DNA from: Acetobacteraceae bacterium
GTDB lineage: Bacteria; Pseudomonadota; Alphaproteobacteria; Acetobacterales; Acetobacteraceae
Length of the DNA: 11,935 nt
Reading direction: 5' to 3'
Assembly: GCA_947478535.1 (NCBI GenBank)
Contig: CANJXD010000131.1
Span: 1-11,935, forward strand
In this document: in pieces, positions 6,125-11,935 of the stretch
Position numbering within the stretch: position 1 is the stretch's first letter
How the letters are laid out: each line of letters starts with the position of its first letter
Notes under the pieces: generated by a model
The model's database searches: none
Told to the model about the DNA's origin: nothing
Seen by the model: only the letters and a program-made list of their open reading frames with translations
Position numbers and translations under genes: made by a program

Positions 6125-7129
6125 ATGCGCCGCCGCAACCTGCTTGCCGCCACCGCCGCGCTGTCGCTGCCCGCCATGACTGGCGCCCGCGCCCAGGCTG
6201 CCGCCACGATGCGGCTGTCGCACCAGTATCCGCCGAGCCATCACAACGCCCGCGTCATTGCCGCCTTCGCGGAAGACGTCGCCGCGCGCACGAACGGCCA
6301 GATGCAGGTGCAGGTCTTCCCGGCCGAACAGCTCGCCCGCGCGGGGGAGAATTTCCCTGGAGTCGCCCGTGGCGCCTTCGAGGCCGCGGCCGCCGTGAAC
6401 TTCCAGTGGGGCACCACCCTGCCAGAGATGAACGCGGTGACGATCCCCTACCTCTTCACCGATTTCCCCCGCGTGAACCGCTTCCCCGGCAGCGAGGCCG
6501 CGCGCTTCCTCGAAGGGCTGCTCGAACGCCGCGCGGTGAAGAACCTGATGTGGCTCTATACGACGCGGCAGAGCATCTTCACCTCCAACCGCAAGCCGAT
6601 CGTTGGGCTGGAGGATTTTCGCGGCCTCAAGATCCGCGGCCTGAATTCGCTGACCGACAATGCGCTGACAGCGGTGGGTGCGGCGCCGTCCTCGATGCCC
6701 GGTCCGGAAGTGTCGCAGGCCCTGCAATCCGGCGTGCTCGATGCGGGGTTGACGGATGTCTCCGCCGCCGTGTCGCGCCGCTACTATGAGATCCAGAAAT
6801 ACGGCACCGTCGCGCCCTACTTCACCGTGTTCAGCCACGTCTATGTCAATCCGCGCTGGTACAACGGCCTGCGCGCGGACCTTCGCACGGCGCTGGATGC
6901 CGCTTCCCGCAAGGCGGAGCTGGACCAGATGACGGTGACGGAAGACACCGCCGCGGCCGCGGTCGGCGAACTCCGCGCCAAGGGCATGACGATCCACGAA
7001 CAGACGGCCGCCGAATCCGCCACCTGGCGCGCCGCCATGCAGCAGCCCGTGATCGACGCCTTCCGCCGCATCGCGCCGGATGGTGGCAATCGGATCCTGG
7101 AACTCCTGAACGCCATTCCCGCGGCGTGA
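6125..7129 (+). CDS. dctP: TRAP transporter solute-binding protein (DctP family)
   Basis: A 334-residue periplasmic protein that captures the substrate and delivers it to the DctQM membrane complex. An Arg-rich N-terminus (RRRNLLA) and a hydrophobic Ala/Leu core lead to a cleavage site near ARA-Q (23/24); the twin Arg followed by NLL could direct Tat export, otherwise Sec. The mature part starts with the usual strand TMRLSHQYPPSHHNA and has the dual-lobe TRAP layout. Two arginines used by the family to hold the ligand carboxylate are present, Arg148 (TTRQS) and Arg171 (LKIRG), so an organic acid is expected. The start at 6125 has GGGAGG 10 bases upstream. Its stop overlaps the GTG of the next gene. 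The specific acid cannot be inferred. Confidence 0.93.
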   Translation: MRRRNLLAATAALSLPAMTGARAQAAATMRLSHQYPPSHHNARVIAAFAEDVAARTNGQMQVQVFPAEQLARAGENFPGVARGAFEAAAAVNFQWGTTLPEMNAVTIPYLFTDFPRVNRFPGSEAARFLEGLLERRAVKNLMWLYTTRQSIFTSNRKPIVGLEDFRGLKIRGLNSLTDNALTAVGAAPSSMPGPEVSQALQSGVLDAGLTDVSAAVSRRYYEIQKYGTVAPYFTVFSHVYVNPRWYNGLRADLRTALDAASRKAELDQMTVTEDTAAAAVGELRAKGMTIHEQTAAESATWRAAMQQPVIDAFRRIAPDGGNRILELLNAIPAA

Positions 7130-7668
7130 GCGTGGCGCTTCGACTGGTCGCGGTCCTGTCACGCGTGGCGGTGGCGGTGGGGTCCCTCGCCACCGTCACT
7201 TGCCTGTTCCTGGTCGGCTATTCCGTCTTCATGCGTTATGTGATGGGCCAGCCGCAGCCCTGGGTGGACAAGGTTGCGGGCTGGCTCGTGCTGGCGCTGG
7301 TCATGCTGGCGGCGCCGGAAGCGCAGCGACGCTTCGAGCATATCGGCGTCGATGTCGCGGTGGAAAAGCTCGGCCCGCGCCTTGCCCGCGGGGCGCATCT
7401 GCTGGGTGCGCTCTCCGTCGCCCTGGTCGCCGCCGTCCTGGTCTTCGCGGGGTGGGAGACGATCGAGTTCAGCCTGCTGGTCGGCATGATGACGGATATC
7501 GACGGCGTGCCCGAATGGTGGGTGCAATCCCTGCTGCCGATCGGTGCCTTCGTGCTGCTGCTGGTGGCGCTGTGCCAGGTGGCGGTGCTGGCCCTGGGTG
7601 GCACGCCGGAGCATCTGCCGACGGGCGAGGATGCCTTGCCGCGCGATACGCTGGCGCGCGGGGAGTGA
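7126..7668 (+). CDS. dctQ: TRAP transporter small membrane subunit (DctQ family)
   Basis: A 180-residue inner-membrane protein with four hydrophobic segments (about residues 13-35, 47-64, 88-109, 132-157), the standard DctQ topology. Between the first two is the family-typical FMRYVMGQPQPWVDK, and after the second QRRFEHIGVDV. It pairs with the large subunit and helps dock the binding protein. The GTG start lies in a GTGA overlap with the stop of the binding-protein gene, showing coupling. The C-terminal 20 or so residues are a charged cytoplasmic tail of no known role. Confidence 0.9.
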   Translation: MSVALRLVAVLSRVAVAVGSLATVTCLFLVGYSVFMRYVMGQPQPWVDKVAGWLVLALVMLAAPEAQRRFEHIGVDVAVEKLGPRLARGAHLLGALSVALVAAVLVFAGWETIEFSLLVGMMTDIDGVPEWWVQSLLPIGAFVLLLVALCQVAVLALGGTPEHLPTGEDALPRDTLARGE

Positions 7669-7675
7669 CCGGGCC

Positions 7676-8956
7676 TTGACCTTCCTGCTGCTGCTGGTTG
7701 CCTTGATCGGCCTGCTCTATCTCGGCATGCCGATGTTCGCGGCGCTGTTCCTGCTGCCGCTCGGCGTGCTGCTGGCCATCGAGGGCAGCGTGCCGGCGCT
7801 GGGGGAGATGGTCATCGGCAAGCTCGATGGGTATCTGCTCGTCTCCATCCCGCTGTTCATGCTGATGGCGCACATCATGGTGCGCGGGCGGGTGGTGGAT
7901 GATCTCTACAACGCCGCCTTCGCGATGCTGCGCCGCGTGCGCGGCGGCGTCGGCATCGCCACGGTCGCCGCCTGCACCATCTTCGCCGCGATCAGCGGCA
8001 GTTCCGTCGCGACCGCGCTGACGATCGGCAAGATCGCCATCCCGCAAATGCTGAAATACGGCATGTCCCGCAAGGGCGCCTTCGGGGTGGTGGCCGGCGG
8101 CGGCACGCTCGGCATCCTGATCCCGCCTTCGGGGCCGATGGTGCTCTACGCCTATGTCACGGATACCTCGGTCGCCGCGCTGTTCCTGGCCGGGGTGATC
8201 CCGGGGCTGATGATGGCGGTGATGTTCGCGGCCTATTGCTTCATCACCGAGGGCAAGGCCCGGGTGCCGGTGGATGAACCGGCGCCGGAGGCCGTGCACA
8301 AGGTGGTGGTGCGCGCGGGCTGGTCGCTCAGCCTGCCGCTGTTCGTCCTCGGCGGCATCTATCTCGGCGTCTTCACGGCGACGGAAGCGGCGGCGACGGG
8401 CACCATCTACGCGCTGGTCATCGCCGCCTTCATCTATCGCGCGCTGACCTGGCGGGACCTGCTGGATGGGGTGGAGGAAGCGACGCGCACCTCCGCGATG
8501 CTGCTGATGATCATCGCCGGCGCGGCGCTGTATGGCTTCATGCTGACCAAGCTGCAGGTGCCGCAGGAACTCACGAAGCTGGTCGCCGATTTCGGCCTGG
8601 GCCGCACCGGCTTCCTGATTGTCATGATGGTGCTGCTGTTCGTGCTGGGGCTGGTGCTGGAAAGCTTCTCCATCATCCTGCTGACCATGCCGGCGATCCT
8701 GCCGCTTCTGGCCGGGCTTGGCATCGACAAGGTCTGGTACGGCATCCTGCTGACCGTGAGCCTGGAGATGGCGCTGATCTCGCCGCCCGTGGCGCTGAAC
8801 CTGGTGGTCATCAAGGCCATCACGGGCGCGCCGCTGGCGGAAGTGAACCGCAGCATCATGCCGTATATGCTGATGCTGGCGCTGGGCACGGGGCTGCTGA
8901 TTGCCTTCCCGGACATCGCGCTGTGGCTGCCGCGGCAGGCTGGCTACGGCGGCTGA
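7676..8956 (+). CDS. dctM: TRAP transporter large membrane subunit (DctM family)
   Basis: A 426-residue transport channel that moves the substrate with Na+ (or H+), delivered by the binding protein. It is hydrophobic throughout with about 11-12 helices; the family loops AAISGSSVATA (about 104-114) and GGGTLGILIPPS (141-152) are intact, as are the matching second-half motifs (FTATEAAA and LISPPVALNLVV). The length equals the usual 425-440. No ATG is suitable; TTG at 7676, with GGGAG 10 bases upstream and 7 bases after the previous stop, gives the normal short first helix MTFLLLLVALIGLL. A frame open further upstream merely overlaps the previous gene. Confidence 0.92.
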   Translation: MTFLLLLVALIGLLYLGMPMFAALFLLPLGVLLAIEGSVPALGEMVIGKLDGYLLVSIPLFMLMAHIMVRGRVVDDLYNAAFAMLRRVRGGVGIATVAACTIFAAISGSSVATALTIGKIAIPQMLKYGMSRKGAFGVVAGGGTLGILIPPSGPMVLYAYVTDTSVAALFLAGVIPGLMMAVMFAAYCFITEGKARVPVDEPAPEAVHKVVVRAGWSLSLPLFVLGGIYLGVFTATEAAATGTIYALVIAAFIYRALTWRDLLDGVEEATRTSAMLLMIIAGAALYGFMLTKLQVPQELTKLVADFGLGRTGFLIVMMVLLFVLGLVLESFSIILLTMPAILPLLAGLGIDKVWYGILLTVSLEMALISPPVALNLVVIKAITGAPLAEVNRSIMPYMLMLALGTGLLIAFPDIALWLPRQAGYGG

Positions 8957-8959
8957 GCA

Positions 8960-9448
8960 TCAGTTATCCCCGCAGGGCGTGATCCCCAAGGCCGGCGCGG
9001 GGTCGAGCCGCTGGCCGCCCATTAGCACTTCCAGGTGCAGATGCGTGCCATAGGTCACGCCCGTGCGCCCGATGCGGCCAAGCCTTTCGCCTTTCGCCAC
9101 GCGGCGCCTGCCCTGGGCCAAAGTGGGGGCGACGCTGCCGAGATGGGCGTAGCGCGTCACCAGCCCGCCGGGGTGGCGCAATTCCACCTCCAGCCCGGCG
9201 CCGCTGCGGGTGCGGCGGATCGCCACCACATCGCCGGCCGCCGCCGCCAGCACCCAGGCGCCGGCGGGGGCGGGGATATCGATCCCCGCATGGTTCTCGC
9301 TGCCGCGCGGCCCCGGCGACGGGCGCTGCCCGAAGGGGGAGGAGATGCAGGCCGGGCTGACCGGCAGGGACAGCACGCCCGGCGGTATTTCCGTGGCCGT
9401 CGCCGCGGCGCAGAACAGCAGGCAGGGCAGGATGAGGCAGGCGCGCAT
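8960..9448 (-). CDS. Secreted M23-family peptidoglycan peptidase
   Basis: A 162-residue periplasmic zinc endopeptidase of the lysostaphin/LytM type, expected to cut peptide cross-links in peptidoglycan. A signal peptide occupies residues 1 to about 19 (cleavage near ATA-TE). The catalytic set is complete: His53 and Asp57 in HAGID, His102 in YAHLG, and His136-x-His138 in THLHLEV. It is short for the family and consists of the bare catalytic domain without LysM or coiled-coil regions; two extra cysteines (Cys34, Cys158) could close the domain ends by a disulfide. The start has a GGGTGG-like ribosome site. It lies 26 bases downstream of the EAL gene on the same strand and probably shares its transcript. 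It is convergent with the TRAP genes with only 3 bases between. Confidence 0.9.
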   Translation of the reverse strand: MRACLILPCLLFCAAATATEIPPGVLSLPVSPACISSPFGQRPSPGPRGSENHAGIDIPAPAGAWVLAAAAGDVVAIRRTRSGAGLEVELRHPGGLVTRYAHLGSVAPTLAQGRRRVAKGERLGRIGRTGVTYGTHLHLEVLMGGQRLDPAPALGITPCGDN

Positions 9449-9474
9449 GGCGCCACCCTACCCCAATCCGGCGT

Positions 9475-11085
9475 TCAGCCCCATTGCTCGGCGGCTTTGC
9501 CGCGCCGGGTCACGACCTTGGGATCGACCTTTGGCATCGGTCCGGCCTTTCCGAAATGCCAGCCCTGGCCGTAATGCACGCCGAGGCTCTGCATCACCTG
9601 GGCTGCTTCTTCCGTCTCGATCCTCTCCGCCACCACCTTCGCATTCACCGCGAGGGAGAGGTCCACCATCGCGGCGACGAAGCTGCGGTCCCGCTCGCTT
9701 TTCAGGGCGGCGACGACGTAGGCGCCATCGACCTTCACATAGTCCGTCGGCAGCACCTTGAGGTAGCGGAAGGCGGCCGCGCCGGCGCCGAAATCATCGA
9801 TGCAGACCGGCACGCCGCGGGATCGCAACTCCGCCAGGGTTTCGACCGCCTCGGCCTCATTCTCGATCTCCGCACTTTCCGTCAGCTCCACCATGACGCG
9901 GGAGGCAGCGCCGCGCTGGGCATCGAGCGTCGCCAGCAGGGTCTTTCGGAACGACGGCGAATGGGCGGACAGGCCGGAGATGTTGAAGGCGATCCGTTCC
10001 CCCGGCGGGGCGTTGAGCGCGGCGGCGATGGCGAGGCTCGCCACCGCCAGGTCCAGTTCTTCCGTCAGGCCGATGGTCTCGGCGAGGGAGACGAAATCCT
10101 GCGGCCCATCATTCTGCCCGAAATGCTTGGGATCGAGCCGCAGCAGGGCCTCCCGGTGGTGCACCTCCCGCGTCGCGAGATCGACGATGGGCTGGAAGTC
10201 GAGGCGAAAGCGCCGGTCCGCCACGGCGCGGCGCAGCGCCGCGGCGCGGTCCGTGACCTGGGCGATGACGCCGGAGAGCCCATCGCCGAAGCCTGCTTCC
10301 CGCAGCCCATCGCCACCATGGCGGGCAAAGGCGGACAGGCCGTGGCGCATCGCCCGCGCCGCCTGGGCGGGGGTCAGGCCGGTGGCATCGAGGCTGAGTG
10401 CGTTGGTGCTGACGGTACCGGCCTGGCCTTCCTGTTCCAGCACCGCTTCCAGGCGCCGGGCGAGGGCGGTGAGGTCTGGCAGGGCGCCGCCGGGGCTCGT
10501 CATAAGCCCATAACGGCCGGGCGCCATCTGGGCGGCCATGGTGCCGCCGGGCACGGCACGGGCGATTTCTCCATCCAGGCGCTTCGCCACCGCCTCGCCC
10601 GCATGGGCGGGGAGTTCCAGCAGGCCGATCGCGGTCGGCGCCGGGGTGCCGCCGGCGCGGAGCCGATCGCCGGCTTCGCGGATCAGCGCGGCGCCATCGG
10701 CCAGGCCTTCCTCCGGCGGGCTGGGCATGGGGGCGAAGGCCAGGCAGATCCGCGCGGCGCCGCCGGGCTGCGGCAGGTGCAGGCCGGAGACGGCGAAGGG
10801 CGTGCGGGCGGCATCCGCCAGCCGGAAGGCCGCCGGCCCGAGCCGACCGCGATGCGGCAACAGCGCGAGCGCGGTGTTGAAGGCGGCGCGGTCCTCGGCC
10901 GCCAGGATGTCCGTGGGATGGCTGCCGATGAGGCTTTCCGGCGTGCGGCCGAGCCGGGCGCGGAAGGCGCCGGCGGTGAAGCCGATCAACCCATCCCCGC
11001 CGAGCTCCACCAGCATGTCAGCGGCGGCGAAGGCAAAGCCAATGAAGCGTTCGCGGTCGCCGAGGGGGCGGGATGGGATGGGCAT
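9475..11085 (-). CDS. PAS / degenerate GGDEF / EAL c-di-GMP phosphodiesterase
   Basis: A 536-residue cytosolic protein predicted to hydrolyse cyclic di-GMP to pGpG. Residues 10-115 read as a PAS-type sensor (LVELGGDGLIGFTAGAF, SLIGSHPTDILAAEDR). Residues about 150-265 have the length and helix/strand order of a GGDEF domain, but where the signature should be there is APGRYGLM (188-195), so no cyclase activity is expected. The EAL domain (about 280-520) keeps every key position: EALLR (Glu312), FNIS (Asn368), ELTE (Glu403), IDDFG (Asp430, Asp431), VKVD (Lys451), AERIE (Glu487) and YGQGW (Gln507), so it should be active. The start has no clear ribosome site. It probably forms an operon with the M23 peptidase, linking second-messenger level to the cell wall. 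The ligand of the PAS domain is unknown. Confidence 0.92.
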   Translation of the reverse strand: MPIPSRPLGDRERFIGFAFAAADMLVELGGDGLIGFTAGAFRARLGRTPESLIGSHPTDILAAEDRAAFNTALALLPHRGRLGPAAFRLADAARTPFAVSGLHLPQPGGAARICLAFAPMPSPPEEGLADGAALIREAGDRLRAGGTPAPTAIGLLELPAHAGEAVAKRLDGEIARAVPGGTMAAQMAPGRYGLMTSPGGALPDLTALARRLEAVLEQEGQAGTVSTNALSLDATGLTPAQAARAMRHGLSAFARHGGDGLREAGFGDGLSGVIAQVTDRAAALRRAVADRRFRLDFQPIVDLATREVHHREALLRLDPKHFGQNDGPQDFVSLAETIGLTEELDLAVASLAIAAALNAPPGERIAFNISGLSAHSPSFRKTLLATLDAQRGAASRVMVELTESAEIENEAEAVETLAELRSRGVPVCIDDFGAGAAAFRYLKVLPTDYVKVDGAYVVAALKSERDRSFVAAMVDLSLAVNAKVVAERIETEEAAQVMQSLGVHYGQGWHFGKAGPMPKVDPKVVTRRGKAAEQWG

Positions 11086-11163
11086 GGGCCCGAGGATGGC
11101 CCGGATAGGTTGAGGAAGCGTTGGGGCGGGATGCCGCTATCCCAACAAGCTTTCCTGGCCCCG

Positions 11164-11188
11164 CCTCCCCCACCCCCCCGAGGGGAGG
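11164..11188. repeat. C-rich inverted repeat with a C7 tract
   Basis: CCTCCCC (11164-11170) and GGGGAGG (11182-11188) flank a loop holding seven successive C (11173-11179). It lies between the end of the peroxiredoxin remnant and the EAL gene. It lacks a T-run on either strand, so it is a poor terminator. The C tract would be prone to slippage. The rest of 11086-11197 holds nothing I recognise. Confidence 0.3.
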
Positions 11189-11197
11189 AGGGCTCGT

Positions 11198-11443
11198 TCA
11201 GCCAGCGGTGGGCGTGGCGTTCCGGCTGGTGATGGCGCTGCGATGAAGGTGCCTGATGTCGGCGATTTCGGTCGGGCCAATGAAGGTGACGTCCGTCGGC
11301 CAGAAGACCACGACGTTCCCCTTGCCGCCGTCGGAGGCGTCCGTGATCTCGGTGGAGGACTTGCCGGGGCCACCGAGACCCTCGGGGCCGGACGACACGG
11401 CGGTGAGCTTGAAGGCGGGGAGCTTGTCACCAACGGTCAGCAT
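11198..11443 (-). pseudogene. Truncated 2-Cys peroxiredoxin (AhpC/TSA) lacking the catalytic cysteine
   Basis: An 81-residue reading frame whose first 60 residues follow bacterial 2-Cys peroxiredoxins: MLTVGDKLPAFKLTAV at the start, an EITDASD stretch (32-38), then VVVFWPTDVTFIGPTEIAD (44-62), where intact enzymes read FFWPxDFTFVCPTEIA. The peroxidatic Cys is replaced by Gly56, the Trp usually found after DASDxGK is Gly, and only about 20 weakly similar residues follow before a stop, against a family length near 170-200. The fold cannot form and peroxide reduction is excluded. A good ribosome site (AGGAG, 11451-11455) is still 7 bases before the ATG. No remainder of the gene appears downstream in any frame. 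It is either a decaying duplicate or a short gene of new function; I favour decay. Confidence 0.7.
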
Positions 11444-11478
11444 CGGGTCGCTCCTGTCGTCATAGAAAATCGCCGCGA

Positions 11479-11530
11479 TGCAGCATGACGAGAGCCTGAC
11501 CCTAGCTTCGCTGCACTGCGTCATGCGGCA
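11479..11530. repeat. 12-base inverted repeat upstream of the peroxiredoxin remnant
   Basis: TGCAGCATGACG (11479-11490) and CGTCATGCGGCA (11519-11530) are inverted copies with one mismatch and a 28-base spacer. They lie 36-87 bases upstream of the remnant's ATG (- strand). The place suits a regulator-binding site or a leader stem, but the spacing is unlike a simple dimer operator. Confidence 0.35.
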
Positions 11531-11560
11531 GGGGGCGGCGCTGTGCCAATGCATGGTTTT

Positions 11561-11582
11561 GGCCGGCTTGATCGAGCCGGCC
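11561..11582. repeat. Perfect 8-pair stem-loop GGCCGGCT/AGCCGGCC
   Basis: GGCCGGCT (11561-11568), loop TGATCG, AGCCGGCC (11575-11582). It has no T-run in either reading direction. It sits downstream of the aminotransferase terminator on the - strand and may be a second, non-canonical 3' structure or part of the remnant's promoter region. Confidence 0.35.
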
Positions 11583-11598
11583 GAAGAAAGCTCCCATG

Positions 11599-11638
11599 AA
11601 AAAAGGCGGCCCCCCGTGGCGGTTTGGGGTGCCGCCTT
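11599..11638 (-). terminator. Intrinsic terminator of the aminotransferase gene
   Basis: Read on the - strand: AAGGCGGC, one mismatch, CCCC, a 10-base loop, GGGG, GCCGCCTT, ending in six T in all (A-run 11599-11604 on the + strand). It starts 24 bases after the aminotransferase stop, so it ends that transcript and isolates the peroxiredoxin remnant. Confidence 0.88.
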
Positions 11639-11662
11639 GGCCAACAAAGCCGGAGGGATGGT

Positions 11663-11935
11663 TCAGGCGTTGCCGCCGAGATAGTCCATCGCCACCTGCA
11701 CGCCGCCGGCCTGGTGGGGAATGCCGGCCGCGCGCAACCCCATCTCCACCCCGCCCAGCGTGCCCACGAGTTGCAAGGGGCTGATGTCGCCGAGATGGCC
11801 GATGCGGAACACCCGGTCATTCAATTGGCCGAGCCCGTTGCCGAGCGACATGTTGAATTTTTGCAGGATCGTCGCCCGAAGATCGTTCGCGCTGTGGCCT
11901 TCCGGCAGGCGCACCGCGGTCAGGACGGAGGAGAA
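11663..11935 (-). CDS. Class V aminotransferase, serine/alanine-glyoxylate type (C-terminal part)
   Basis: The last 90 residues of a pyridoxal-phosphate enzyme; the rest lies beyond the window edge. The segment contains the C-terminal small domain, with FNMSLGNGLGQLNDRVFRIGHLGD. The Arg in FRIGHLG (residue 44 of the fragment) matches Arg360 of human alanine-glyoxylate aminotransferase, which holds the substrate carboxylate. This pattern is common in bacterial serine-glyoxylate or alanine-glyoxylate aminotransferases, which feed glyoxylate into glycine/serine metabolism. The Lys that binds the cofactor is outside the window, so activity and exact substrate cannot be judged. A strong terminator follows. 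Confidence 0.88.
   Translation of the reverse strand, partial: FSSVLTAVRLPEGHSANDLRATILQKFNMSLGNGLGQLNDRVFRIGHLGDISPLQLVGTLGGVEMGLRAAGIPHQAGGVQVAMDYLGGNA

Noticed and set aside
9484..11232. 582-codon + strand frame opposite the EAL protein
   Set aside because: The EAL protein keeps every active-site residue on the - strand; the opposite frame is low-complexity Arg/Gly/His/Gln.

Overview
The window is very GC-rich, with GTG and TTG starts, tightly packed short operons and overlapping stop/start codons. Gene content (family III CoA-transferase with acyl-CoA dehydrogenase, DctPQM TRAP transporter, LysE-type exporter, Rap1a-fold secreted protein, HutG-like amidohydrolase, class V aminotransferase) fits a free-living alphaproteobacterium, most likely Acetobacteraceae of the Roseomonas type. 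The taxonomic guess is inference. No phage, insertion sequence, CRISPR or plasmid functions were seen.

Left part (1-4547, all + strand): the tail of an unknown gene; a LysE/RhtB exporter; a two-gene envelope unit (Rap1a/Tai-like secreted protein and glycine-zipper lipoprotein, stop/start overlapping); then a coupled three-gene unit of acyl-CoA dehydrogenase, an unrecognised 183-residue protein and a CaiB/BaiF CoA-transferase. The last unit looks like activation of a carboxylic acid to its CoA thioester followed by alpha,beta-dehydrogenation. The job of the middle protein is unknown.

Centre (4548-8959): a 346-base gap holds several inverted repeats and a strong small-RNA candidate. It has its own -35/-10, a 5' hairpin, an unpaired TTTCCTCCCT box and a GCAA-capped terminator with eight T, matching my memory of the alphaproteobacterial mmgR/alpha-r8 sRNA family. 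Convergent to it is an N-formylglutamate amidohydrolase (- strand). Then come tRNA-Val(GAC) with encoded CCA and a complete DctP-DctQ-DctM TRAP transporter.

Right part (8960-11935, all - strand): an M23 peptidase downstream of a PAS/degenerate-GGDEF/EAL phosphodiesterase, probably one operon; an 81-residue 2-Cys peroxiredoxin remnant that has lost both its catalytic cysteine and the rest of the protein; and the 3' end of a class V (serine/alanine-glyoxylate type) aminotransferase with its own terminator.

The observations I would follow first are the sRNA, the cysteine-less peroxiredoxin remnant and the unknown protein inside the acyl-CoA unit. Most of the rest is ordinary metabolism and transport.
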